Source: Circinella minor (lineage: Eukaryota > Mucoromycota > Mucoromycetes > Mucorales > Lichtheimiaceae). Taken from it: DNA of 64,000 nucleotides. Made by a program: the position numbers and the translations under genes. Within the stretch, counting starts at the first letter, position 1. Every line of letters starts with the position of its first letter. Below, one piece after another: positions 48,533 to 59,995 of the stretch. The notes under the pieces are model-generated. The model did not search any database. It was not told the origin of the DNA and saw only the letters and a program-made list of their open reading frames with translations. Location of the stretch: NCBI GenBank assembly GCA_016758965.1, contig JAEPRB010000023.1:186001-250000 (forward strand), written 5' to 3'.

Positions 48533-51267
48533 GAAAAAAAAACTATCTCAAAAGTGACCAGCCATTTGCATAATAAATAATACATAATCAATTCTAAATA
48601 TTTATTAAAGATATAATCTGATAATTAAGTTATCATTTTTTTTTCTTAATGAGTTAATATTCGAAAAAAGTAAAACAAAAAAAAACTTGAGGATTTTACG
48701 TATGCATCGACTCACTAAATCACATTACAAAGATATAAATGTTTGATGTTCACAAGGATAAAGTGATGGATAACAATTGAAATATTGGTATAAATAGATT
48801 ATTTGTATCTTCTGTATATGCATGTTATACCTATACCATTATGCATGTATTGTAAATGGTGATAAAAGTGTTATGACGATAGTATATTAGGAGAATAGTT
48901 TTGGCGCGCTTCATTTTATTTTGTTTTTGATATTTCTCAATAAAACTAGATCATGGTACGTAGTAAAAGAAAATTCCCGTTTTAAGATGATCGACATGTT
49001 CAAAAAATAATCACATTATTCAGAATCATAAGGAGGGAGTTCTTTCTTTATCGAACTTTTCTTTTGGGGGTAGGGGGGAGGAAGTGGTCAAGGGGTCAGA
49101 GCAAAGGCCTGTGCGAGGGTTTCCATGCTTTCTCGTTCCTTGTAATATGAATGGTCTGTGTATTCTATTTCATTGTTTTTATTGGCTTATCAGCGCTCAC
49201 ACACCTGAATTAATTTTCTCCCAGTATGTGCAAATTGATAATACCCTTTTTACTTCTTTTTAATACACCCTGAATATAATCAATAACGCACATGTAGAGC
49301 ACAGTGAAAGAAAGTCCGTGAAATAATGAATATAGTAAAAACAGATATGCCAACTAAAAAGGAACCGATACATACTATTGATCCTGAAAAATGATAGTGT
49401 TATTGCTGTAAGTAAACAAAACGAACTATATCGTTCAAGCACGGTCTCTCGAACAACCTCGTTTATTATCCCCTTTAAATATGTGAATATTTTTTCAATG
49501 GAACTTGAAAGTAATAATAATAAAATGATATGAAAAGAAGTAACACTATTGGCATTTCTACTGTGCATAAAGGTACACAACTTGTCAATGTATAAAATCT
49601 CGTATTAATACATATTCATTCGTAGTAATCTTACTTTCCCAGCTTGTTGGGAGAGAATCTCTTATATTCTTACCCAATAAGAAATTTAACTGATAATAAT
49701 AAAGATTGGCAATCAAAATATTGTTTCTTTTATTTCCTATTATGATAAAAGATAGGATGTTATTAGCGCAGGAATAAGAAAATGAAGTCAGTGAAAGAGG
49801 CCCAACTAGTAAATAACGGAACGATATATCTAGTACACATGGAAAAAAACGAGAAGAAGCGCCGCCGATCATTGTTGATCATATCTTTTTAGGGGCATTT
49901 GACCAAGAGGTGGACACGCAAAGTTCATGCCAAAAATAAAAATAAGAGGATTTTGGCAGTAAGAAGAACCTTGAAGAACAATAATTAAGAGGAACTGCTT
50001 ATATTTTTTTATTGTAGTTGGCGGTTTGAGAGTATAAATATACTAAATGTATATGAAAAATGTATGTGTTTTTTGATCTTTAACAAATACAAGTACACAT
50101 ATAAAGTGTATTTTAAAACCATGTTTATGAATAGCAATTAACTTTTCGGTATAGATTTTTTTATATTTATACTTCAGTTTTATCAGTTAAAATAATAGTA
50201 ATAAAAAATATCTGTCATATTTATGTACATGTCATGAGTATATGATTAAATTATGAGAAAAAGCTCAATATGAAATAAGAGAAGAAAAAAAGGAGAGGAG
50301 AGGATTGAAGGAAGGGAATCCCATAAAAAGACATATTGTTTGAAAGGGGCGGGAAAAAGGAGGAGGGTTTTAAAGGAGCATGATGTGTAGTTTTTGTGTT
50401 AATTAGGCAAGATCTTAACCGTATTGGTGAAGATGCCGATGCAGGTGGTGATGGATTCTCCGGGGTTAAATCAGGACAATATTTATGTAGTGAAAGAAAA
50501 CATTTTTTGTAAGGGGGCTATTATAGTAATGTGAAAGAACAAAAGAGAAAAAATCTTGGCTCATTCTGGTAAGCGTGGGTACTAAAAATCATCCCATTTA
50601 CGAATTATTTTTCTATTTTTTTTTTAACGCTCCTCTCCCATTTTCATTGTAAGTGAATCATGAATGAAAGACCGAAAAAAAATGAAGAAGTTTGTAGTAA
50701 CCTATTTGTTAAAATTATTTACTCATACCTTTCGATTTCCTTAAGGAAGAGTCAAAAAAGACATTTTTACTTATTACATAATTTTTCAATCTTTGTAATA
50801 ATACTATAATGCAATACTGTTGGTAAATATCATATGGATCAATTATCTATTACTAATAGATTTATAAATAAAATCCCTTCTTTTATCATGATCGTTTAAA
50901 ACCACCTTCTCCTCTCCCTCCTCATAACCCAGGGAAGAACCCCATATGTCTCACACCTAAACGAGTATAACTTAATATAATAATAAACAGACACATACTA
51001 ATACAGGGTTAGCAAATATTACTTGCATGAACTATACATTTACTTCTTTTACTAAAATTATTTTGGTGCTGACTAGCCCGCAAAAAAAAAAAAGGAGGCG
51101 AAAGTTATATCGAGGTGGTTGATGTAGAGAAGTTTTGGAAAAACTGATAACAGAAAAAAGAGAGAATAAAAAAAAGCGCAGATCCAAAATGAAGGTCACC
51201 ATGGTAGCTGTATACTATACAGAAAAACACTATTATTTTGTTTACTGATCATTTGACAATTCTTACT

Positions 51268-51313
51268 GTTGTTGTTGTTGTTGTAGTTGTTTTTGTTGTT
51301 GTTGTAGTTGTTT

Positions 51314-51350
<37 letters not shown>
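51268..51350 (+). repeat. GTT microsatellite with a nested higher-order unit
   Basis: A run of GTT trinucleotides. Its first part repeats a longer block twice (GTTGTTGTTGTAGTTGTTTTT); the rest is about 13 uninterrupted GTT units. It lies in non-coding DNA. Confidence 0.8.
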
Positions 51351-54300
51351 CATAGTGTTATATCGTTGTCTTTAAGCAAGATGTTTTATTTCTGACTGCA
51401 TCAAAATAAATTTAGATGGCATGATGCGGTTTATTATGTTGTTGCTACGTATTTTTTTTAAATCGGAGAGGGATTTTGTTTTTCCTTTACGCATCACACC
51501 GCCAATTACTACATGTTTATAATAATATATGTACATATCAAATGTTTTACAATATGACGCGTGCACATTGCCGAAATGAATATGAAAGGGAAAAAACCGG
51601 TTTTTTAAAGCAGGGTAAATAGTCAGCTTTACATATATGTCACTTCACCAGTAATTAATAACGTATATAGTACATTCAAAAGAAAGGAACGGGTAATAAT
51701 AATGAGATAGAAGGAGTAGTAATGGTACATAGTAGCAGAGTAATAGATATGTACATTTACTGTATAGTATTACGTATGATCGTGATAATATGTTTTTTTG
51801 GGGGAGAAAATACATATCTTAGCAAAGGTAGGAGTCTCCTCATGTACAAATTCTTTTACTCGATCTCCCCACTTTCTTCTCATAACCAGCATACGTAAAT
51901 ATACAAACACGCATACTGTTCACCTATATTGTACATTGAGGCGTTTCTACTAAAGCTTCTCTCTTATTTGGAGAAACTCGAAGTATAGTATATGCACAGA
52001 TCGAATTTTAAACTTACTAATGATATACGTAAAGCAATAAATTTTGATAATAGTGTAATGGTAACAGTGACTCAATAATTATAACAAAAATGTACTTTAT
52101 ATTGTTCATAACGTGGTTATGATCATGATCTTTTTATAATGTTGATATGATACTGACAATTGCTAATAATGCTAATAACAATTATAGAATTGCTATTAAA
52201 TAAGATAAATTTGAAACATACTCTCTCCCATCCAAACTATATAAATATATATAATTTCTGCAATAGCGCATCACCTCTTTACCATTTTTAGGATAGAACC
52301 ACAAACTAATATAATATAATAGCTTTAAAATTCATTATCAAAAAGAGACAAACTAGATAATAATAATAATAATAATAAACGATTTGCTTTTACATGTACT
52401 AAATGTTAATGGTATGATTATTTACGCACAAGCGAGTATATTGTGATGTTGATCAGACTGGAACACCATAAATAAATAATAAGTAAAAAACTGATTTAAA
52501 GTTATCAAAACATGTTCAGCTATTGTCATTCGAAACTGTTTTTAATTTTGATTCAAACTGGGCGTATTTCTGATCCCGTTACTTAATCCTGTTTTGTAGC
52601 ATAATAAATGATAACATAATCGACTGGCATTCATATTCGACGATAACGGTCAAAATCTAATTGCTTGATGAACAAAAATTTGTCAAGATATAAAACCAAT
52701 CCGTATCTTTATCTCCATGTATATTTATGATTATAATGATAATTAAGGATTTCATACTAAACACAAAACTCTTAGTCTTCGTAAATTGTGATACTACATA
52801 AAAAAAGTCCCACTTCTAATTATTTAATAAGACTAATTTTTATTATATATGAATGAAGCTTGATTTCAATTTTTTTTAATTAAAAAAGATACAAGAACAA
52901 AAATAGCATTCACAGTTGTATTTATTAAAAAGAGAGAAACTAATGTGAAATCAATGGGAAAATGTGAAAGCCATAGCTACTTTTACATCATTATATCAAC
53001 CCCATCATCGTCATCAGTACCATCACCATCACCAATAACTAAAAACCTTTCTTCGTTAGCACACGCACATACATTCAGGATCTAATATCATTACGTATGT
53101 CTATGTGTATTGAATCTACATCATTCACCCTTTCACATAATATATAAAACTCCTTCTTTGCTAGTTCCTGGAATAACTTTCATATTCAATATGATATATT
53201 TTATATGTGAAGAGGAACGAAAATAACCAAGAACCCCCATGTGCATCGCATTTATACCTACATATTACTACTATTACAATATTAATAATTATTACTGTCA
53301 GCAGTACTAAACATAAATTGTAATAATTGAATTATTGAGATTACATGCATATCTTTTTTGGTATGTTTTCTCTTTTGGCCTGATCTTTTTTTCCAAATAA
53401 GGTATATTGTTTGTCTGTGTCACACATTTCCATAATAATAAAAAAGGCCAAGCGCGTTTTGGTAATATTATTGGATTGGTTTGATAATAAATAGAAGTTT
53501 GCTATAATTGGGCCATCGGAATCCCTTTATTATTTATATCTTGCCACGATCTGGGCTTTGCCCATTTAAGGAAGCAAGAGGAAAATAGTGTCTATTATTG
53601 TTATTATTATTTATTATGATTGTTTATTATTATAGAGTAAACTTTTTTATTCCCCTTTTTGCGTAACCTCCTACTCTAAAGAAGCAGATCCGGCGAATTC
53701 CCTTTATCCCTTCTATCTTAGAAACCAGATCAATCTCGGTCCGCCTCACAAGCTTTTTTTTCACTTTGCATATGATTTTATTCCCCTTTAAAGTAGAAAC
53801 GAGCCAGTAATTGCATCAAAAAAAATAGCAGAACGAGACCAATTTTTTCTTTGCGCACAGAAACATTCCGGAGTCAATGATCACCCTTTTCTTAATCCAC
53901 CCCCAAAAACCTTTTACCCCCTCCATACACATACCTCTTTTTATCTTTCCCCCCCAAAAAAAAACTCTACTACTCCTTCATCCGTGTTACTTTTTTCACT
54001 AAAACCCTACAGAGACGTTTGTATTTTAGAGTAAAAAAAATAAAGGAGAAGGGTAAAAGAAAGAAACAACGCAAAAACGAGCAACAACAACAAAGCAGCA
54101 AAAATATAATAAATACAATAATAAATATTGATATTAATATAAAATTTTAATATTATCAAGAACAAAATAAATAGTAATGAAACGGATGTGTTGTTTATAT
54201 GTTCTTTTAGAGTACACCGACTGGGCGGAAGATGAAGAAAAAGGGAATTGATGTCAAGTCTTATTATATATGTTATTGATAGGTATATAGAATATTAATA

Positions 54301-54412
54301 ATATTAGTGTGCGTACTTACATATTTATACATATGTGCATGTTTATTATGGTGTGTAAATAAACTATATTTTGCTACCCCAAAACAATCCCCATCCCTCT
54401 GGTTTGCCAAAG

Positions 54413-54421
54413 TATATAAAG
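54413..54421 (+). promoter_or_regulatory. TATA box of the Myb/SANT-like gene
   Basis: TATATAAAG sits 196 bp upstream of the ATG at 54609, followed by a CT-rich leader. Placement fits a fungal core promoter. Confidence 0.55.
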
Positions 54422-54608
54422 TAGCCTATTTTCCTGGCAATTCGAAAAAAAAAGTACAATAACAATTTTCTTCTTCACTGCTTTTCGTTTCTTCTATCAC
54501 AAACTCTATCAAACATCTTTTTTTTTTCAACTTCACTCACATCGCGAAGCTCTTTCTTATCTTTTCTGCATTACATTTTAATACTTTTTAATAGCAAACT
54601 TCATCACA

Positions 54609-55394
54609 ATGAACAGTAAGTATTGGTATATTACCTTATATATTTTATATATTTATTTACTTGTTAAACGTGATTGAGAATCTTTGCTAATCGCTTTATT
54701 ATTTCTTTGCCATTATTTCATAGTCTCTGATATTTTGAATCCTACTGCATCCATCAACAATAGCAATGCTTCTACACCCACTATTTACGAAGAAGAACAC
54801 CGATTACTTTCCCCACCATTGTCACCATTTCATAATGAAAATGTTTACTATTACCAACAGCAACAACATTATCACCATCATCATCAAGATTATTATGATG
54901 AACATAATAATGTAACATCAACTGCAAATAATTACGGCAAACCACGAAGTCGATTCTCTGAATACGAAGATGCAGTTATTTGTGAAGGTGTCGCAAAAGG
55001 ATTGACTTGGGGTCAGATTTCAGGACAATTACCACATCGTAAACGTGCTACATGTTTCAATCGTTACAGAACTTTACAAGGTATTCGCAAGTCTCGTAAA
55101 CGATTGTCAGCTGCGAAATATAAACCACTGACGCCCCCATCATCACGTCGCGCATCCATCACTTCTTGCTCAACTCGAACTTTTTTTACGCCATCACCAT
55201 CTCCGCCCCTTGCTTCTTCGCCATGGTTACCAACAACCCCGCCACTTAACAACCAATACCACAATGACTCTCGTTACTTTGGCGATTATGAACTTGTACG
55301 AACTCCATCATCTACATTTGGTTCTTTATCATCACATCGACCAACTCCCACCATGTGGGTGGAATCAAGACCTTCATGTTCATATTATCATTAA
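54609..55394 (+). CDS. Myb/SANT-like DNA-binding protein
   Basis: Two exons (54609-54615 and 54724-55394), 225 aa. The first exon carries only 7 coding bases (ATGAACA), then a GTAAGT donor; the join gives MNISDILNPTASINNSNAST. Residues about 78-125 are a single Myb/SANT-like helix set: RSRFSEYEDAVICEGVAKGL, then TWGQISGQLPHRKRATCFNR, with Trp and Phe/Tyr at the usual core positions. Basic residues follow (GIRKSRKRL). His/Tyr/Gln-rich and Pro/Ser-rich flanks surround it. Such one-repeat proteins are common regulators in Mucoromycota. Role inferred: nuclear DNA-binding regulator of unknown targets. An upstream in-frame ATG at 54684 lies inside the intron and would add residues, but I prefer the spliced start because of the TATA box and the donor/acceptor pair. 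Confidence 0.75.
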
Positions 55395-57534
55395 CATCTT
55401 CCTTCTTTTTTTTATCCTTTTTTTCCATTATCACATATTCATTTTTCATTCATCACTTTCATTTTAGCATGTTTTTGCTATTTTGTTTTACTTATGAAAC
55501 ATGCATGCATGCTACATCCACACTCTTAGTTTTACACGACAACAACAAACTCCCCAAATTATTTTTATTACGTATTCATCATCATTTTTTTTTACATCAT
55601 GTTCAAGTTGAGGTTATTTAATATTTTTTGGTTGACCAAAAAGAAAAAACCTCAACTAATTTATCTTCTTTCACTTGTAGATAGTAATCAGTCCATTTTT
55701 TCTGCTTATTTTTATTTATTTATTTTATTCTCAAAGGAGGTACTACGTACGTATGGAATCTAATGTAAATTTACTCTTTAATAATTCTCTCTTCACTCAT
55801 TATTTAACTACTACGCAACAAAAAAAAATATGCCTCATACTTTTTTCTATTTGTTTTCAGTCCGTTCGTTTGGGTTAAAAAAGAGTTTCTTTCTCTTTCT
55901 TATTTAATCCTCTTTGTTTAGTTTGTTCCTATTCCGATCATCATCAACTCAATAACTACAATACATATTAATAATTATATTAATGAATATTTTATTGAAA
56001 AATCAAAAACTTTTTCTCCACTTACTTTTCTTTTCTGTATATTATTATATTATTATAAGTTGTTGTTTATTGCACAGTGATCTACACTATCTAGTATCAA
56101 GAGTGTTATTAGTATAGAAAGAAAAAATGAGGCTAAGACTTCGGACCCCCACATCTTCTCATCCCGCAAAAAACCGAATACTACTGTGTATAAAAAAATA
56201 ACAGAAACAGATGATCTTTTGTATATACACATGAAATGTACATAATAGGAATGAATGAAAAAGTAATATAAAGTTGCATAGTATATTACTGTTTTAAATC
56301 AAAAAAAAAAATTAACATGATCGATTGATTGTGCGTATATTTACATAGTCTTTTTTTTTGGGTTGAATTAATTATTTTTTTGGGGGGAAAGGAATAAAGC
56401 TGTGCGCCGCAGCTTTTCTTATTAACATATATGAGAATATAAGTTTATGGTTCTAGATTTGTTTACTCCCCATGTTCTCTTTATTTGTTACTACTGTATT
56501 ATTGTTGTTGTTTACGTATCAATCAAATTATTACTGTTTGTTATTTTGATAACGCAAGTATATATAAATTAAGTGCCAGAAATTCCTATTAGAAAACAGT
56601 TATTGGTGGTGTTGTCCTCCGTTGTTGATCCGGTCAAAATTAGGTTTTACTATCTATGTTGATTATGTTACATATTATTAAATACACCCGAGATTACAAC
56701 TAAGATTACAATGAATTGTTGTGTTGATGATCTCTCTCTCTCTCTCTCTCTCTCTTTTGTCTTTTGGGGGGAGGTTCGAGGGGAATGGGGGTTATATCTT
56801 TTTTCGCAATATCTAAAATTGATAATCCACTATTTGCATACTACAACAAGTAATAACAGGTATACAGTAGGTGTTAGTAATGTAGTGCTACACACCAGTT
56901 GTCGTCTAAATTATTTATTAGTAACCTACATTTGAGCTACTACTACTACTACTGCTGCTGCTATTGTCAATAGTTTCAGAACAGTATAGCAGTGGTGTTA
57001 GTGTTATTAAAGCTTTCATGTGAGCCGAGACATAAACCTGTCACAAAGGTATGCAAATACGTTAAACTTCACCAACTTTATTTTTTTCTCTTTCCTCCCC
57101 CTTTATTTTTTCTCAACTTGGGTTATAATTTTTTTTATTTTACTTTCATTTTGATATATAAATGTAAATCGATAAATTATAGTCCGTGGCAAACAAATAT
57201 TTTATTCATTTACAGCATTGTGTATAGTAATAAAAAAAATAACTATGAGGGGTATATATCAGGGGTTTAGACTCATTTTTATACTACAATAAATTTTTTA
57301 TTTTCTTTAAAATGAAAACAAATCCAGCCTCGAGTTCTTTTTTGTTGCACGATTACATTATATAATAATGATTGTGGCGTTTCAGAATTCTTTAATAATT
57401 ACAATAATATAAATAAACAAATAGATATATAAATAAATAAAAGTACGTACAATGACATACTACAAAACAAGGTGTACCAAGAATAAACAAGTGATCATTT
57501 TATGCGCGTAATTCCGAAAGCTATATTATGTTGA
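55395..57534. other. Spacer 3' of the Myb-like gene
   Basis: Begins with T-rich DNA that is probably the 3' UTR. It also holds a CT microsatellite (about 56731-56755) and no coding frame of quality. Confidence 0.5.
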
Positions 57535-57715
57535 TTTTTTCCTAATAGTCCGTGGCCGAATTATTTTTCACTTTTGTGCTGTTTTCACTTTTGTGCTGTT
57601 TACCGTACTAATATACAAGGATTTTTGCGAATTTGAAAATAATCAAGCGCAAACATAAAATTACAGCGCACGCATCAAAGTGAAAATAATTCGGCCACGG
57701 ATTATTAGGAAAAAA
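57535..57715. mobile_element. MITE-like element with ~40-bp terminal inverted repeats
   Basis: The left end (57535-57574) reads TTTTTTCCTAATAGTCCGTG, then GCCGAATTATTTTTCACTTT. The right end (57677-57715) reads, on the other strand, the same with one substitution (AATCCGTGG for AGTCCGTGG) and one T fewer. The middle is about 100 bp of non-coding AT-rich DNA and includes a 17-bp tandem duplication, TTTTCACTTTTGTGCTG, at about 57565-57598. No open frame. A short, non-coding, TIR-bounded element is the definition of a MITE; the superfamily and target-site duplication are not clear. Confidence 0.75.
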
Positions 57716-58636
57716 GCAATATGTCATTCGACATCAGGTTAAGTTAGTTTTCTTTTTTTTTTTTTTTTTTTTTTTGGGGGGGGGGCAGTTGGAGGGAAGA
57801 AAGATGTTATTCCGAGAATAAGTCCCTATTTTGCTTCATAAAATAAAATAATAAAAATAACACAAAGTAAAATGCCTTTTATTTTATAATCTTAAAGATA
57901 ATCTCACTATTACGATGATAATTACGACGATCCTGAATAACTGATATGGAAAAGGAGAAAAAAGATCATTTCATGGAGAAGAGGAGAATGTCATTTTTGT
58001 TGAAGGGATACAAATCATGTTGAAAATAATATTGGTGTTTATGATGATTAGCTATGAATACTATGATATTAGCGCGAGTCTTAAATTGGTACCAGTAGGC
58101 ATTAGGAGTAATAATAATTAGAAAAAACCATTTTTTTTATATACATTAATATTTTATATATACTAAGAGATCAACAACGTTCTTTTTATTATTAATTTTA
58201 TTTTATTCCTTCATATTTCATCTTGGCACACGGATATTGCATAATATTATTATAAGATAAATAATTTATAATGACATAGAGTTTGCAGATAATTACTATA
58301 TAAAATAATAATAACGAGACGAATAGAAATCAAATTTTATTTGCTATTTTTTTTATTGTTTGCTATCAGGTACCTTCATATTATTACTAAAACAGTCCAT
58401 TTAACAACAACAGCCAACATTCTACTATCCCTTTTTCCTTTTTTTTTCACCCGCTCGTCCCTGGTTATTTTTTGTTTTTTGTTTTTTTGCTCCACATTGT
58501 TCCTTTGAGCACCTCATCAGCTTCATACCTGCATTACAAAGTTGGCACATTTATATTTAAATATATTCCATTTTATTGACAAATATAGTAATAACTGACG
58601 AAGATCATCACCTATCACATAAATATGTGTCTTAGC
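57716..58636. other. Spacer 3' of the RraA-like gene
   Basis: Starts with a long poly-T/poly-G run (57750-57790). No gene seen. It should hold the 3' end of the minus-strand gene that stops at 58637. Confidence 0.5.
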
Positions 58637-59995
58637 TTAGGTTCCTCGATATTTCGCAAATGTCTCCTTCACGCCAAATCCTTGTTGTAACGCTTCCATA
58701 CATTGATCATCAATAGCGACATATTTTGTGCAACTTTGAATAACTTGATCCACTAATTTGACGGGAACACTAATCACTCCGTCCAAATCTGCAACAATGA
58801 TATCACCTGGTGTAACAACTACAGGTGAACTAGACATGGTGATAGGAACTTGAAGTTCAGAAGGACGAACGAATGCATTTTGAGGTAATGTTGAATGGGA
58901 TTTAGCAAAAACCTTTATATTAGAAGCAAAATAGATAAAAAAAAAAGTTACTTACAACATACACTATCTCACCGTTATTACCTTTTTTCCCACTATCCAT
59001 ACTACTATCTATGCTCCCTCTTCCCTTTTTTTGAGTAATGATGATAACTCAATACTTACAGGATATTCCATCGATCGGTGCTCACGTAAATCTCGGACGC
59101 GACCATCAATCACCACACCTTGAACTTTTTTTGCTTTCGCACGAGCGGACATGAGACCACCCCACACAGCACCTTTTACATCTAAATGCACGGAATCAGA
59201 TAGTTGTAGTGTTAATATATATATAATCGATAGATTGCGACAAAAATTGAATTGATGAGATGAAGAGAGAAATGTCTAAAGATATTCATTTTCTTTATCC
59301 ATTTTGAATGCATTGCCATCCCTTAATTCTTTTTATACATCTGTATATGAAAAAAAAAATCATGTTTGTGTGTTTTTATTTTTATTTCTACCTTTTGGTG
59401 CTGAAATGACTAAAACACTATTTTCAGTTGCGGCATCAGCCTTAAAAAGATAAGTTTAATCCATCAAAGACAACACAGGAACAAACAAACAATTTATCCT
59501 ATATAATATATATTAAGGTTTTCATCACTTACAAAATGTTCAGATGGGGTTGGAGCTGTAGTATTATCTCGTTCAACCATCTATTATTCATAGTAATAGT
59601 AATATTGTTACCATTTTTTTTATCATATTGATACTATTATTAATATTATTATTATTATTATTATTATCAACTTACTTTGACAGTGAAAGCAGGCCCAACA
59701 ATACGAGTATCACCATCACAGTACTGTGGTGACCACATTTCAATATCTGGTATATATCCACCCCATGGCCGTTGTCCTAATTTAAGAAGAGCATCGGCAA
59801 TCTATTTATATATATATATGACATTTCCATTTATAAATTTTAATAAGAATTAAATAGACCTTCAAAAAACGAGGTGCGAAACAAATAGAAGGGTGTACTG
59901 TGTATACAATTAAATATATAATCATTCTCTAAAGAGATTACCTCACAGGAAGAAAATTGCTTCAAAGCATTCAATGTCTCAGTTGGCACAGACAT
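58637..59995 (-). CDS. RraA-like / HMG-CHA aldolase family protein
   Basis: Six exons (59995-59942, 59801-59676, 59580-59533, 59440-59392, 59181-59060, 58912-58637), 224 aa. Start at 59995 (MSVPTETLNALKQFSSCEIA). Family signatures: IADALLKLGQRPWGGYIPDI at the N-terminus; VWGGLMSARAKAKKVQGVVI then DGRVRD, in which Arg and Asp form the substrate and Mg-binding site of HMG aldolase; and GDIIVADLDGVISVP, the canonical RraA C-terminal core. Members include 4-hydroxy-4-methyl-2-oxoglutarate/oxaloacetate aldolases and the bacterial RNase E inhibitor RraA; fungal members most likely act as aldolases or oxaloacetate decarboxylases. Length fits (about 220 aa). The substrate cannot be told from the sequence. 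Confidence 0.85.

Larger units (their letters stand above)
48533..54608. other. Six-kb region without a recognised gene
   Basis: AT-rich. Open frames on the minus strand at 49260-49872 are hydrophobic and lack conserved features, so I do not call them. The region contains the GTT microsatellite (51268-51350), a perfect 16-bp palindrome AAAAAACCGGTTTTTT at about 51591, many TACGTA sites, and the CT-rich leader of the Myb-like gene near 54540-54600. It may hold non-coding RNA or simply long regulatory DNA for the gene at 54609. Confidence 0.45.

Noticed and set aside
49260..49872. Two hydrophobic minus-strand frames of 106 and 95 aa
   Set aside because: Composition is what AT-rich spacer gives (Ile/Leu/Phe/Tyr/Ser); no motif, no splice context, no homology that I recognise.
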